DNA of 64,000 nucleotides from NCBI RefSeq assembly GCF_001636055.1, contig NZ_CP011789.1:3286001-3350000 (forward strand). Reading direction: 5' to 3'. The notes under the pieces are model-generated. The model ran no database searches. It was not told the origin of the DNA and saw only the letters and a program-made list of their open reading frames with translations. The DNA is from Pseudomonas putida. GTDB lineage: Bacteria; Pseudomonadota; Gammaproteobacteria; Pseudomonadales; Pseudomonadaceae. The position numbers and the translations under genes were made by a program. Shown piece by piece: positions 34,691-46,254 of this stretch. The stretch's first letter is position 1. Every line of letters begins with the position of its first letter.

Positions 34691-35623
34691 ATGAGCCAGA
34701 AACGCAAAGTAGCCATCATCGGTTCCGGCAACATCGGCACCGACCTGATGATCAAGATCCTGCGCAACGCCAAGCACCTAGAGATGGCAGCGATGGTCGG
34801 CATCGACCCGGCCTCCGACGGCCTGGCCCGCGCCGCCCGCCTGGGCGTGACCACCACCCACGAAGGCGTGCAGGGCCTGACCCGCCTGCCGGTGTTCAGG
34901 GACATCGATTTCGTCTTCGACGCCACCAGCGCTGGTGCCCATGTGAAGAACGACGCCTTCCTGCGCCAGCACAAGGCCGACCTGCGCATCATCGACCTGA
35001 CCCCAGCGGCCATCGGCCCGTACTGCGTGCCGGTGGTAAACCTCGAGCAGCACCTGCAGGCGACCAACGTCAACATGGTCACCTGCGGTGGCCAGGCGAC
35101 CATCCCAATGGTCGCGGCGGTATCGCGGGTGGCCAAGGTGCACTACGCCGAGATCGTTGCCTCGATTGCCAGCAAGTCCGCCGGCCCCGGCACCCGCGCC
35201 AATATCGACGAATTCACCGAGACCACCAGCAAGGCCATCGAAGTGATAGGCGGCGCGACCAAGGGCAAGGCGATCATCATCATGAACCCCGCGGAACCGC
35301 CGCTGATGATGCGCGACACGGTGTACGTGCTGAGCGAGACCGCCGACCAACAGTACATCGCGGGGAGCATCGAGGAAATGGCTCGCGCAGTGCAGGTCTA
35401 CGTGCCGGGCTACCGCCTCAAACAGCAGGTGCAGTTCGAACCCGTGTGCGGCCTGAGGTTGCCTGGGCAGGGCACCTTCACCGGTCTCAAGACGTCGGTG
35501 TTCCTTGAAGTGGAAGGCGCCGCCCATTACCTGCCGGCTTACGCCGGCAATCTCGACATTATGACCTCCGCCGCGCTGGCCACCGCCGAGCGCATGGCAC
35601 AAGCAATGGGGGCGTCGGCATGA
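34691..35623 (+). CDS. nbaJ: Acetaldehyde dehydrogenase (acylating)
   Basis: A 310-residue CoA-acylating aldehyde dehydrogenase (DmpF/MhpF family). Rossmann motif GSGNIGTD at residues 11-18 and the catalytic thiol C132 in VTCGGQAT are intact. It converts acetaldehyde, NAD and CoA to acetyl-CoA, receiving the toxic aldehyde through a channel from its partner aldolase. The two genes overlap by 4 bases. This pair has noticeably higher GC and stronger codon bias than the flanking genes of the operon, suggesting a different origin or stronger selection. Confidence 0.95.
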   Translation: MSQKRKVAIIGSGNIGTDLMIKILRNAKHLEMAAMVGIDPASDGLARAARLGVTTTHEGVQGLTRLPVFRDIDFVFDATSAGAHVKNDAFLRQHKADLRIIDLTPAAIGPYCVPVVNLEQHLQATNVNMVTCGGQATIPMVAAVSRVAKVHYAEIVASIASKSAGPGTRANIDEFTETTSKAIEVIGGATKGKAIIIMNPAEPPLMMRDTVYVLSETADQQYIAGSIEEMARAVQVYVPGYRLKQQVQFEPVCGLRLPGQGTFTGLKTSVFLEVEGAAHYLPAYAGNLDIMTSAALATAERMAQAMGASA

Positions 35624-36648
35624 ACGGCAAGAAGCTCTATATCAGTGACGTAACCCTGCGCGACGGCATGCACGCCATCCGTCACCAGTATTCGCTGGAT
35701 GACGTGCGTGCCATCGCCACGGCGCTGGATCGCGCCAAGGTCGACTCCATCGAAGTCGCCCATGGCGATGGCCTACAGGGTTCCAGCTTCAACTACGGTT
35801 TCGGTGCCCACACCGACCTCGAATGGATCGAAGCAGCGGCCGACGCGGTCAACCACGCCAAGATCGCCACGCTGCTGCTGCCAGGGATTGGCACCCTCCA
35901 TGACCTGAAGAGCGCCTATGACGCCGGTGCTCGCATTGTTCGCGTGGCCACCCACTGCACCGAGGCAGATGTTTCGCGCCAGCACATCGAATATGCCCGT
36001 GAACTGGGCATGGACACCGTTGGCTTCCTGATGATGAGCCATATGCACACGCCTGAAGGGCTCGCGCAGCAGGCCAAATTAATGGAGGGCTACGGCGCCA
36101 CTTGCATCTATGTGGTGGATTCGGGCGGGGCGATGAACATGGACGACATCCGTGCGCGCTTCCGTGCGGTCAAGGCTGTGCTCGACCCAGCGACGTCGAC
36201 CGGTATCCATGCCCACCACAACCTCAGTCTGGGCGTGGCCAACTCCATCGCCGCCGTGGAGGAGGGCTGCGACCGCATCGACGCCAGCCTCGCCGGCATG
36301 GGCGCCGGCGCCGGCAACGCCCCGCTGGAAGTGTTCATCGCCGCTGCCGACAAGCTTGGCTGGCAGCACGGTACCGACGTGTACGCGCTGATGGATGCCG
36401 CCGACGACCTGGTGCGCCCGCTACAGGACCGCCCGGTACGGGTGGACCGTGAAACGCTGGCCCTGGGTTACGCCGGGGTCTATTCGAGCTTCCTGCGCCA
36501 CGCCGAAGTGGCCGCTGCACGGTATGGCATCAAGGCCGTGGACATCCTCGTCGAGCTGGGCAAGCGGCGGATGGTCGGTGGCCAGGAAGACATGATCGTT
36601 GACGTCGCACTCGACCTATTGAAGCCATCGCTGGAGAAGCGTGCATGA
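35620..36648 (+). CDS. nbaI: 4-hydroxy-2-oxovalerate aldolase
   Basis: A 342-residue aldolase of the HMGL/DmpG family that splits 4-hydroxy-2-oxovalerate to pyruvate and acetaldehyde. The N-terminal [15 protein letters not shown] carries the Asp metal ligand and the catalytic His/Arg; [15 protein letters not shown] supplies the two metal-binding histidines of the barrel end. The C-terminal communication domain (about 270-342) that contacts the dehydrogenase is present. It overlaps nbaJ upstream and nbaG downstream by 4 bases each. Confidence 0.95.
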   Translation: MNGKKLYISDVTLRDGMHAIRHQYSLDDVRAIATALDRAKVDSIEVAHGDGLQGSSFNYGFGAHTDLEWIEAAADAVNHAKIATLLLPGIGTLHDLKSAYDAGARIVRVATHCTEADVSRQHIEYARELGMDTVGFLMMSHMHTPEGLAQQAKLMEGYGATCIYVVDSGGAMNMDDIRARFRAVKAVLDPATSTGIHAHHNLSLGVANSIAAVEEGCDRIDASLAGMGAGAGNAPLEVFIAAADKLGWQHGTDVYALMDAADDLVRPLQDRPVRVDRETLALGYAGVYSSFLRHAEVAAARYGIKAVDILVELGKRRMVGGQEDMIVDVALDLLKPSLEKRA

Positions 36649-37431
36649 ATACCGATATTGCTCGTATCGCCGAAGCCCTTGACCGAGCGGCGCGAAGCGC
36701 CGAACCACTGGCACAGTTCAGTGGCAGCACCGCCTTTTCCCTGGATGACGCCTACCGGATCCAGCGCGCCTCCATGCAGCGTCGTTATGCCGATGGTGAG
36801 CACAGCATCGGCATCAAGCTGGGCTTCACCAGCCGCGCGAAGATGGTGCAAATGGGGGTGGATAGCCTGATCTGGGGGTGGCTCAGCAACACCATGGTGG
36901 AAGAGGACGGCGGCCTGATCGACTTGGCGCGCTACATTCATCCGCGAGTCGAGCCGGAGGTTTGCTTTCTAACGCGCCGTGCGATTGATCGCCCGCTGAC
37001 CCTGCTGGAAGTAGGCAATTATGTCGAGGCCGTGGCGCCGGCGCTGGAGATCATCGATTCACGCTACCAGGCGTTCAAGTTCAGCCTGGAGGATGTGGTG
37101 GCGGACAACTGCTCCTCGGCCGGCCTCACCATTGGAGCTTGGTCGCGCAACTTCTCTGGGCTGGACAACGCCGGCGTAGTGATGCGCCTGGATGGGCGTG
37201 TGGCTCAGGCCGGCTCCACGGCTGCAATCCTCGGCAATCCGCTGCGCAGTCTAGTGCAGGCCTCACGCCTGCTGCACGGCGCCGAACTCGAATTGCCCGC
37301 GGGTAGCCTCGTGATGGCAGGCGCCGCCTGCGCTGCGGTGGCGTTGTACCCAGGCGTGCATGTCAGTGTCGATGTCCATGGCGTTGGGCAGAGCAGCTTC
37401 AGCGTCCGCGGTGACCACGGAGGCGTCAGCT

Positions 37432-37439
<8 letters not shown>
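36645..37439 (+). CDS. nbaG: 4-oxalocrotonate decarboxylase
   Basis: A 264-residue FAH-fold decarboxylase (DmpH/XylI family). [32 protein letters not shown] and [13 protein letters not shown] are the diagnostic stretches; the E-x-E metal site is EPE. It decarboxylates 4-oxalocrotonate to 2-oxopent-4-enoate, which NbaH then hydrates. It overlaps nbaI by 4 bases and nbaF by 8, so the whole distal part of the operon is translationally coupled. It is paralogous to NbaH; the decarboxylase assignment rests on GFTSRAKM instead of the hydratase GLTS. Confidence 0.9.
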
Positions 37440-39433
<1,994 letters not shown>

Positions 39434-39494
39434 TTGGCCATCGCGAACGAGCGGCAACCTGATCGGAAAAAAGTCGTGGTTGCCGAGGAGCGTC

Positions 39495-40451
39495 ATGAAA
39501 TCAAGCGTACTTACGGTTTCGCGCAAGCTGAAGTTCTACCAACTGGTGGTATTCGACCAGGTCGTGCAGAGCGGCTCACTAGTGCGTGCAGCTCAGATAT
39601 TGAACATGACTCAACCTGCCGTCACCAAGGTTATCCATGAGATAGAGTCGTACTTCTCCGCGCCGTTGCTGGTACGTAGCAATCGCGGCGTGCGCCTGAC
39701 GGAGCTGGGCGAGGTAGTGCTGCGCAGAGCCCGTGCAATGCTGGCAGAGCTTAGGGCGCTAACTGATGAAGTGCAGGCTCATCACGAGGGGGGGGCAGGC
39801 CATGTGGTTGTAGGCACGCTAATTTCAGCTTCGGCATCGTTGTTGCCGCTCGCGCTACGGCTGCTCAAGGAGCGCGCCCCGCAGGTGCTGGTGTCGGTGC
39901 GGATCGGGCAATTCGATCAACTCTTCCCCGCCTTGATAGTGGGTGAGGTGGACCTGGTGATCGGGAGGATCCCTGACGACTGGCGGGGGCGGGAGGAGAG
40001 CCGGACGTTGGGCGTTGACTCGCTTTACGTGGAGTCTTTGTCGATCGTTGCCGGAAGCCGACACCCGCTACACGATCAGGCCGTGTCGAGCTTGGCCGAT
40101 TTGCAGGCCTATCCGTGGATTTTGCCGCCACCCGGCTCGTCACTACGTCGTACCGTCAATGGGCTTTTTGCCGAGGCTGATTTACCGCTGCCAGCCAATG
40201 TAATCGAGTCGCTGTCGGTGCTTACCAACGTAGCGTTGATGCAGGACCAGAAGACTGTGGGTTTGCTGCCGATGGAGACGGCTAGGCAATTGTCTGGTCA
40301 GGGCGGGATTCGAAGCTTCACCTTCGGCACGCCCTTACGTTTCGGCGGGATCGGCTGTTTTTATCCCCATAACCGTGACCCCGGGCCTGCCGCCAAGCTT
40401 TTTAGGGAATGCACCCGACTTGCCTGCGAGCGGCATGTCATCAGCGACTGA
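39495..40451 (+). CDS. nbaR: LysR family regulator of the nba operon
   Basis: A 318-residue LysR regulator. The helix-turn-helix is FDQVVQSGSLVRAAQILNM TQPAVTKVIHEIE and the wing is LLVRSNRGVRLTELGE; the effector domain starts at GHVVVGTLISASASLLPLALR. It lies 61 bases downstream of nbaD on the same strand, the position of nbaR in the nbaEXHJIGFCDR cluster of P. fluorescens KU-7. GAGGAG is 5 bases before the ATG at 39495; the TTG at 39480 is a poorer start. It likely responds to a pathway intermediate; which one is not visible. Confidence 0.88.
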   Translation: MKSSVLTVSRKLKFYQLVVFDQVVQSGSLVRAAQILNMTQPAVTKVIHEIESYFSAPLLVRSNRGVRLTELGEVVLRRARAMLAELRALTDEVQAHHEGGAGHVVVGTLISASASLLPLALRLLKERAPQVLVSVRIGQFDQLFPALIVGEVDLVIGRIPDDWRGREESRTLGVDSLYVESLSIVAGSRHPLHDQAVSSLADLQAYPWILPPPGSSLRRTVNGLFAEADLPLPANVIESLSVLTNVALMQDQKTVGLLPMETARQLSGQGGIRSFTFGTPLRFGGIGCFYPHNRDPGPAAKLFRECTRLACERHVISD

Positions 40452-40559
40452 CAGTCGCCCCCCGGTAGAACCAGTGATGGTTATTCCGCCAAAAGGCGAG
40501 AGCGGCCAGTCAGGGCTGACCGCTATCGGTTCAACGCCAGCGCGGGATATTCAAACGCA

Positions 40560-41159
40560 TCAAGACGTGGGCCGCGAGCCGGATCCAGCTTTAGCTCGTT
40601 CGTCGCTGGCGCCTCGGGCCATGCTGGAGAAAACACCGTCTCTTAGTACCCAGGCATGCATCAATGCGGCGCCCAGATGTCCCAGGATGATCGCGAACAG
40701 CAGCCACGCCAGAGCGCCATGTGCCAGCCGAAGCCATGCGTAGAGCACCGGGTTTTCCGGAACCAGCGCAGGCAAGCTCCAGTCGCCCAGAAGGATGACG
40801 GGCCAGTTGCCTGCCGAACGCACCGCCCAGCCGAGCACTGGCAACCCCACCATCAATAGGTAGAGCAAGCCGTGCAACAGGTGGGCGGCTACGGCTTGCC
40901 AGCGGGGAATACTTGCGGGCAGTGCCGGCACAGGCCGGCAGAAGCGATTGGCCAGGCGCACCAGTGCGAGGCAAAGGATGGCGATGCCCAACGGCTGATG
41001 CACGTCGATCAACACGGGACGGAGGGCTAATGAGCTCATCATGGCTACCCCGATGAACAGCATGGCCATGATGGCGATCGCCATTGCCCAGTGCAGTAGC
41101 CTGGCGGTTAGGTTGAAGTGCCGGGGACTGCGCGTACGGGTAGTTGGTACGTCTTGCAT
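40560..41159 (-). CDS. Cytochrome b561 family protein
   Basis: A 199-residue four-helix di-haem membrane cytochrome of the CybB type. Haem-ligand histidines are visible in RLLHWAMA, VLIDVHQPLG, AAHLLHGLLY and IILGHLGAALMH. Such proteins carry electrons from quinol or superoxide and are often paired with a catalase-family peroxidase, as here. It starts with ATG 41159 overlapping the TGA of the peroxidase gene, so the two are translationally coupled on the minus strand. The tail after the last helix (GSGSRPTS) is short and polar. Confidence 0.88.
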   Translation of the reverse strand: MQDVPTTRTRSPRHFNLTARLLHWAMAIAIMAMLFIGVAMMSSLALRPVLIDVHQPLGIAILCLALVRLANRFCRPVPALPASIPRWQAVAAHLLHGLLYLLMVGLPVLGWAVRSAGNWPVILLGDWSLPALVPENPVLYAWLRLAHGALAWLLFAIILGHLGAALMHAWVLRDGVFSSMARGASDERAKAGSGSRPTS

Positions 41160-42235
41160 CACTTGTGCTCCTGCTGGCCAATGGCGTCGGTTGCCCTGCC
41201 GAACGCGATTTCGCGCAGACGTGCATTGTAAGAGTGCGAGTAAATACCCGCGCGCGCTGCTAGCACAGGATCGTTCGAAAGCGCGATACCGGATGGCACC
41301 AAGGTGGGGTCGAAGTTGATATCGCGACAGCCCCCTTCGCGCTGATCGCGAACGCTGGTCACTTCCAGCGTGCCGGCGACCACTTGCTGTCGCTCGTCGG
41401 GCCAGGGTTGTGACGGATCATCGACCGGATCTCCCGCCTGCGCCAATTGCAGTACCAGATCCCAGCGAACGGGCGCTTGTGCCACCCGCTTCTTGATATC
41501 GTCGAACAGGAAATCACGGCTGGATCGCGCCCGCTCTTCCGGGGAGAGGCCATGGAAGGGAGCGTGGGGCCGCATGAACCAGCGCACGGGCTGGCGTGTG
41601 CCATCTGCCGCAAGCAGGATAAATGCGTTGATGACGTTGTACTGGGCCTGCGCAAAGCTGCTCGGCCAAGGCGCAGTCGCCTTGTACTCCACCGCCTTGC
41701 GAGCCTCTGGGTACTTTTCGAAGAACGCCCCGACTCGCGCGGGGTCAGGCTGTCCGGTGGTCGGGTCAGGCTCGAATGCGTGCCTTTGTGCCAGGAACCC
41801 CTCGGCATCACGCGTAGGGAAGTAGGGGGCATTGTTCAGCTTCATCCGCCATTGAGATCTGTCGTCTGCACTCAACAACAAGGCCATGCTCACCGTGGCG
41901 GTAGAGGCGTCCGGCGCATGGGGGTCGGCGGATCCGATCGAGAAACGTCCGATTGCCGGGACTTCATCCTGGGCGAACACTCGAGCGGTCGAGAGCGACG
42001 CCGCTGCATTGCTGCTGCGAAAAACTCCTGCGAAACAGATGCCCTTACCATGCGCTCGACGATAGCCCGGTTCGAAGTGCTGCAGCGAGTCACCGAGAAA
42101 CGTTCGAGTGGTGGTTCGGCCCCCGACCAGCCCGGCGGCCCAGGCGAATGACAGTGCCAGTGCGCCGACGATGGCTGCGATGACCAGCACGGGCATCCAG
42201 CGTTTATTGAATGTGGGACGTTGCAAAGCGCTCAC
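41159..42235 (-). CDS. Catalase family peroxidase (SrpA-like, membrane-anchored)
   Basis: A 358-residue haem protein of the small catalase-related family. A single N-terminal membrane anchor or signal (residues 14-36, VLVIAAIVGALALSFAWAAG) places it in the periplasm. H62 in RRAHGKGIC is the distal catalytic histidine and FSIGSADPHAPD the usual following strand. The start is GTG 42235 with AAGGTCAGG upstream; ATG 42196 is a second option but would shorten the anchor. It is divergent from the HxlR gene and coupled to cytochrome b561, forming a periplasmic peroxide-handling unit. Confidence 0.87.
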   Translation of the reverse strand: MSALQRPTFNKRWMPVLVIAAIVGALALSFAWAAGLVGGRTTTRTFLGDSLQHFEPGYRRAHGKGICFAGVFRSSNAAASLSTARVFAQDEVPAIGRFSIGSADPHAPDASTATVSMALLLSADDRSQWRMKLNNAPYFPTRDAEGFLAQRHAFEPDPTTGQPDPARVGAFFEKYPEARKAVEYKATAPWPSSFAQAQYNVINAFILLAADGTRQPVRWFMRPHAPFHGLSPEERARSSRDFLFDDIKKRVAQAPVRWDLVLQLAQAGDPVDDPSQPWPDERQQVVAGTLEVTSVRDQREGGCRDINFDPTLVPSGIALSNDPVLAARAGIYSHSYNARLREIAFGRATDAIGQQEHK

Positions 42236-42292
42236 CCTGACCTTGACCGATGATTGGCACGCACTATAAGTTTGCTACCCCACCCTAAGGAA

Positions 42293-42314
42293 GTACGCAC
42301 CTTTTGGTTAGTAC
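42293..42314. promoter_or_regulatory. Putative HxlR operator
   Basis: GTAC at 42293-42296 and GTAC at 42311-42314 frame a 14-base spacer immediately before the HxlR start codon, within the 80-base gap to the divergent peroxidase gene. GTAC half-sites at this spacing resemble operators of HxlR-type redox sensors. Assignment is by position and motif only. Confidence 0.35.
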
Positions 42315-42315
42315 A

Positions 42316-42726
42316 ATGACTGACTCTCGCTTGGACACCGTCAACCCCCAAGACTCATCCGCGCTTGACGAGCACACGCTGACCGCCAAGCTCAGGCGCG
42401 GCGACCTATTCACGGGCAAATGCAAGGCCAGGGAAGTGCTGTCTCACGTCACGAGTCTGTGGGGAATGCTATGCCTGATTGCGCTAATTGACGGCACGCT
42501 GCGTTACAGTGAGCTGCGTCGCAAAGTGAACGGCGTCAGCGAAAAGATGTTGTCGCAGACCCTTCAGCGGCTGGAAGGCGATGGTTTCGTGCGCCGGACC
42601 TCATATCCCATTGTCCCTCCGTGGGTCGAATATGATCTGACCCCTTTTGGTCAGGAAGCCGCCGCGCATGTTGCGGCACTTGGCGACTGGTTGGAGATGA
42701 ATCTCCATAAAGTCCCTAAAGCCTAG
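42316..42726 (+). CDS. HxlR family transcriptional regulator
   Basis: A 136-residue winged-helix regulator: SLWGMLCLIALIDGTLRYSELRRKVNGVSEKMLSQTLQRLE is the HxlR core, followed by wing GFVRRTSYPIVPPWVEYDLT. C36 in TGKCKAREVL, just before the core, is the conserved redox-sensing cysteine position of YodB/HypR/QorR-type members. It is divergent from the peroxidase/cytochrome b561 operon, so it probably represses that operon until oxidants or electrophiles modify the cysteine. The start is ATG 42316, the TTG at 42304 being less likely. Confidence 0.9.
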   Translation: MTDSRLDTVNPQDSSALDEHTLTAKLRRGDLFTGKCKAREVLSHVTSLWGMLCLIALIDGTLRYSELRRKVNGVSEKMLSQTLQRLEGDGFVRRTSYPIVPPWVEYDLTPFGQEAAAHVAALGDWLEMNLHKVPKA

Positions 42727-42831
42727 CGGGGTCATGACGACTCATAGCTTCCATTGCCGGATTTGTACAACGGCCACTGTGTAAAAACTAGTTTTTGATA
42801 GCTTCGGCCCCTCGGATTCGCGAGCGGAGTG

Positions 42832-43626
42832 TTAGCGCAAAGAAGAGAAGTACTGGGTAGGTGACTTACCTACGGCTTTCTTGAACATCGTAATGAAGGC
42901 ATTAACGGAGTCATATCCAAGAATGCCCGCCACACGTTGCACGGATACCCCCTCTGCCAAATGGCTGAGTGCGATCATCAAATGCAGCTGCTGGCGCCAC
43001 CGCCCGAAGCTGAGCCCGGTCTTGCTTTCAACTAGCCTAGCCAGCGTTCGTTCACTAGTCGCAAGCCGAGTGGCCCATTCGCGCAGGGTGGTGCGGTCGC
43101 CGGGAGTAGCAAAGAGCGTATCCGCGATGTGTTTGATCTTCGGATGGTCTGATATTGGCAAGTGCAGCTCTTTCACCGACGCATCGGAAAGCTGCTCGAG
43201 TAGCACTGCAACCAACCGCGCGGCCTTGCCCTCTGAAAGACAAGAGCGGTCCTGCTCAACAAGGTGCAGGATCAACTCCCGGACAAGCGGCGTAATAGCA
43301 AGTGTACAGCACCCATCAGGCATGACAGCTGCGCTGGGCTCGACGAACAGAAAGCAGGTACTGGCATTCGCGGTTACACGACAACAGTGTGGCGTGCCGC
43401 CGGGGATCCATACCGCGTGCTGGGGTGGCACCAGCCAGATTGCGTTCTGCACCTCACAGCTCACCGCCCCCCGCAAAGACAAGATCAGTTGGCCTTTACG
43501 ATGATCATGTGTGCCGGTGCCGGAATGATTAGGTTCCGGCACAACCTTGAGTGCAATCGCCGCCTGGAAAAAAAGGTCTGAATCGAAATCTTCTGGTGAG
43601 GAAACGACATTTTTTGAGAATGGCAT
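42832..43626 (-). CDS. nimR: AraC family regulator, NimR-like
   Basis: A 264-residue regulator with an N-terminal cupin (GTHDHRKGQLILSLRGAV, PPQHAVWIPGGTPH) and a C-terminal AraC double helix-turn-helix (TLREWATRLATSERTLARLV, RVAGILGYDSVNAFITMFKKAVGKSPTQYF). Domain order and length match NimR (YeaM) of enteric bacteria, which represses the divergent nimT exporter gene and responds to 2-nitroimidazole-type compounds. Here too it is divergent from a nimT-like gene, with a palindrome between them. The inducer in this organism is not known. Confidence 0.85.
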   Translation of the reverse strand: MPFSKNVVSSPEDFDSDLFFQAAIALKVVPEPNHSGTGTHDHRKGQLILSLRGAVSCEVQNAIWLVPPQHAVWIPGGTPHCCRVTANASTCFLFVEPSAAVMPDGCCTLAITPLVRELILHLVEQDRSCLSEGKAARLVAVLLEQLSDASVKELHLPISDHPKIKHIADTLFATPGDRTTLREWATRLATSERTLARLVESKTGLSFGRWRQQLHLMIALSHLAEGVSVQRVAGILGYDSVNAFITMFKKAVGKSPTQYFSSLR

Positions 43627-43634
43627 GATTTAGG

Positions 43635-43651
43635 TATCATATGGCTTGATA
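43635..43651. promoter_or_regulatory. Dyad between nimR and nimT
   Basis: TATCA at 43635-43639 and TGATA at 43647-43651 form an inverted repeat with a 7-base spacer, 8 bases from the nimR start codon in an AT-rich gap. It is a good candidate for the NimR operator, from which both genes could be controlled. Confidence 0.4.
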
Positions 43652-43714
43652 TCTATATTCTATAACTCTCAAGCTCTCTACAGTTGCCTTTTTTTTAGAG
43701 GACAGCTAGAGAAT

Positions 43715-44923
43715 ATGTCAGATACAAAAAACAAGTGGCAGGCCACCATGCTCGTCGCGGGCATCCTGCTTATTGCCATTAATCTGCGCGCTCCCTTCAC
43801 GGGCATCGCGCCCATTCTGCCGCTAATCCAGAAGGATTTTGGCTTGAGTGCATCAGCACTGGGCCTGCTCACTTCACTGCCACTCCTTGCTTTTGCGGGG
43901 TTCTCCCCGCTCAGCGCTGCGGTCGCACGAAGGTCCGGTACTGAGCGCACCCTTTTCGGTGCTCTGTTGGTGATTTCAGTGGGCATCCTACTCCGCTCCG
44001 CAGGTAGCGCGTGGGCGTTATACGCTGGTTCGATACTGATAGGCACCGGAATCGCCCTTGGCAATGTGTTGCTTCCCAGCCTGATTAAACGCGACTTCTC
44101 ATCGAAAATGGCGTCTATGATCGGCGCTTACTCCATCACGATGGGCGCAGCAGGTGCTGTTACGTCAGCCGCTATCGTTCCTCTGACCCAATCATGGGGA
44201 TGGTCGATAGCCCTGAGTTTGGTGGTGGCAGCCCCGCTGTTGGCGATGTTGGTGTGGCTACCGCAGTTGAAAGTTAAAGAACACCTGAGCCTGCCCAGCC
44301 CGAACCAAGCGGCATCTGTGGCGGTATGGCGTTCGCCGCTTGCCTGGCAAGTCACCCTGTTCATGGGGCTCAACGCGTTGCCTTTTTATGTCACAGTGAG
44401 CTGGCTTCCTACTATTCTGATGAACCATGGGATATCCCCCGAACAAGCAGGAACAATACACGGCACGCTTCAACTGACTACAGCGATTCCCGGCTTGATC
44501 CTGGCGGCCACGCTTCGCCGTCTCACAGACCAAAGACTGGCGGCCGCTACCGTCAGTCTGCTAACAGCCTTATCACTTATCGGACTTATTTATGCGCCAG
44601 GCCACGCTATGTGGTGGGCCGCATTCCTAGGCTTTGGTTCTGGCGCCAGCATGATGCTCGGCCTGACGTTCATCGGTTTGCGCACAAAGAACTCCGTTGA
44701 CGCGGCTGCACTTTCAGGAATGGCGCAATGTGTAGGCTATTTGATGGCAGCAGCAGGCCCGATATTGCTGGGGCAACTGCACGACTCAACCGGTGGTTGG
44801 ACGGCACCGCTGCTGACCACCGCCGCCATCTCTATCGCAGGTGCATTCACCGGCATTTTGGCAGGACGCAACGTCCAACTCGAACCCTCTTCTCGCTGCG
44901 CAGAATTTACTGGTTCTGAGTAA
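43715..44923 (+). CDS. nimT: CynX/NimT family MFS exporter
   Basis: A 402-residue MFS transporter of the CynX/NimT family with about 12 helices. INLRAPFTGIAPILPLI in helix 1, the RRSGTERTLFGALLVI loop and GSGASMMLGLTFIGLRT in the second half are typical. The enteric homologue exports 2-nitroimidazole. I start at ATG 43715 after AGAGGACAGC; the frame opening at 43646 lies over the promoter. It is paired with the divergent nimR-like gene. A dead relative of this gene, almost identical over 41 bases, lies at 22.6 kb. Confidence 0.88.
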   Translation: MSDTKNKWQATMLVAGILLIAINLRAPFTGIAPILPLIQKDFGLSASALGLLTSLPLLAFAGFSPLSAAVARRSGTERTLFGALLVISVGILLRSAGSAWALYAGSILIGTGIALGNVLLPSLIKRDFSSKMASMIGAYSITMGAAGAVTSAAIVPLTQSWGWSIALSLVVAAPLLAMLVWLPQLKVKEHLSLPSPNQAASVAVWRSPLAWQVTLFMGLNALPFYVTVSWLPTILMNHGISPEQAGTIHGTLQLTTAIPGLILAATLRRLTDQRLAAATVSLLTALSLIGLIYAPGHAMWWAAFLGFGSGASMMLGLTFIGLRTKNSVDAAALSGMAQCVGYLMAAAGPILLGQLHDSTGGWTAPLLTTAAISIAGAFTGILAGRNVQLEPSSRCAEFTGSE

Positions 44924-45143
44924 GGGGAGGCAGTGCTTGCCAGATCGGCTTGCGGCTGAGTTAACGTCCCGAAGCCCGCTGCCATCCGATCGACAGCATT
45001 GGTAGCTTAAGGCACGGTAATACATGCGCACATCCCAGGCTCTAGGATCAGGGCCTACATTAGTCACTGCTTGGGAGAATATGGCATGCGTCTGCTGGTG
45101 AGTTTCGCCACCCAGCCTGCGACTCAAGACCAACCTTGATCAA

Positions 45144-46166
45144 TCAATCGAAGGCCCGAGCGTCGAAGAACTGAATGGTAGTGTTTAAGGCTTCTAGATT
45201 GGTTTTATGAGTGATCGTACTATCTTGCTCGCAGATGAAGCTGTGACCAACATCGGGATACACAGTAAGTTGGTGCGGAACGTTAGCTGCAGCTAACGCA
45301 TGCGCTAATTGAATACTTTGTAAGTAAGGGACTTTTTCATCTTTTCTCCCTACCAAAATCAAGGTGGGCGCTGTTTCGTTGCTAACTTCTAACGCCGGAC
45401 TGGCCCCTTTAGGAACATCCGAGGAGTCGGGTAAGTAACGCAGTAATTGCGACTCTGGAGCGAGCTCGTGCTGCGGAAGAGACAACCCGAGGAGTTGGGC
45501 TTGATAAGGTAGGGTTTGGAAGCAGAACACGCCGTACCATACCGCTACGGCTTGAATTGTGACAGCACGGCCTCCAGGTTCGGCCGCGGGAGAGTTACCA
45601 TCGGTCCACGGGTTGCCCAAACTTGCAGCGATCTGCGCGCCAGCGGATACTCCCCAGACGTAGGTATTGGTAGTGTCAATTTGAAGATCTTCAGCGATTC
45701 CTGCCAGATAATTCAGGGCGGCTTTGGCATCCTCGAGCTGTCCAGGCCACCTCACTTCCGCGCTCAGTCGGTAGTTGATCGACGCCACGGCATATCCGCG
45801 GGCGGCTATCTCTGCCAGCAGCCGCGGGAAATCGCTGAACACTCCTGACCGATGACTGTCGCCTCGTCGCCATCCGCCGCCATGTATATAAATCAGCAAC
45901 GGGGAAGGAGAGGACCGACGCGGGCTGGGCGGTAGGTAAAGGTCCAGTGTCACAGGACGATATCCCTCGATCCGTGCGTAGGGCATTGCTCCATTAAGGG
46001 TTACGCCATTGTCAAACTCAACAATCCAGGGCGGCATTGCGTCTTTGTACACCATCGAAGCGCTGGTCTTTGCGTCTATCCAACTGTCCATTCTATTGGG
46101 ATGCTCTATTGCTGATTCGCGAACGATCTGAAGAACCGAACTTGCCAAAAAATTGATTGATGGCAC
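45144..46166 (-). CDS. Alpha/beta hydrolase (BD-FAE/HSL-like esterase)
   Basis: A 340-residue carboxylesterase-type hydrolase. The oxyanion-hole motif HGGGW is at residues 95-99, the nucleophile elbow GVSAG at 172-176 (S174), the acid in GRKDEKVP and the histidine in DVGHSF. There is no signal peptide. The first 70 residues are an extended cap. Members hydrolyse short esters or formamide-type bonds; the family also includes kynurenine formamidase-like enzymes, which would be noteworthy 6 kb from the hydroxyanthranilate operon, but nothing specific supports that function. It converges with nimT, with 220 bases between them that contain no supported gene. Confidence 0.83.
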   Translation of the reverse strand: MPSINFLASSVLQIVRESAIEHPNRMDSWIDAKTSASMVYKDAMPPWIVEFDNGVTLNGAMPYARIEGYRPVTLDLYLPPSPRRSSPSPLLIYIHGGGWRRGDSHRSGVFSDFPRLLAEIAARGYAVASINYRLSAEVRWPGQLEDAKAALNYLAGIAEDLQIDTTNTYVWGVSAGAQIAASLGNPWTDGNSPAAEPGGRAVTIQAVAVWYGVFCFQTLPYQAQLLGLSLPQHELAPESQLLRYLPDSSDVPKGASPALEVSNETAPTLILVGRKDEKVPYLQSIQLAHALAAANVPHQLTVYPDVGHSFICEQDSTITHKTNLEALNTTIQFFDARAFD

Positions 46167-46254
46167 TAACGATTACCCTGTAACTGTTTGTTTTCACAGA
46201 TCGGGACCAGTGAAGCCCATCAGATTATATGAGGCCTCGTCTCCAGTATCGACC

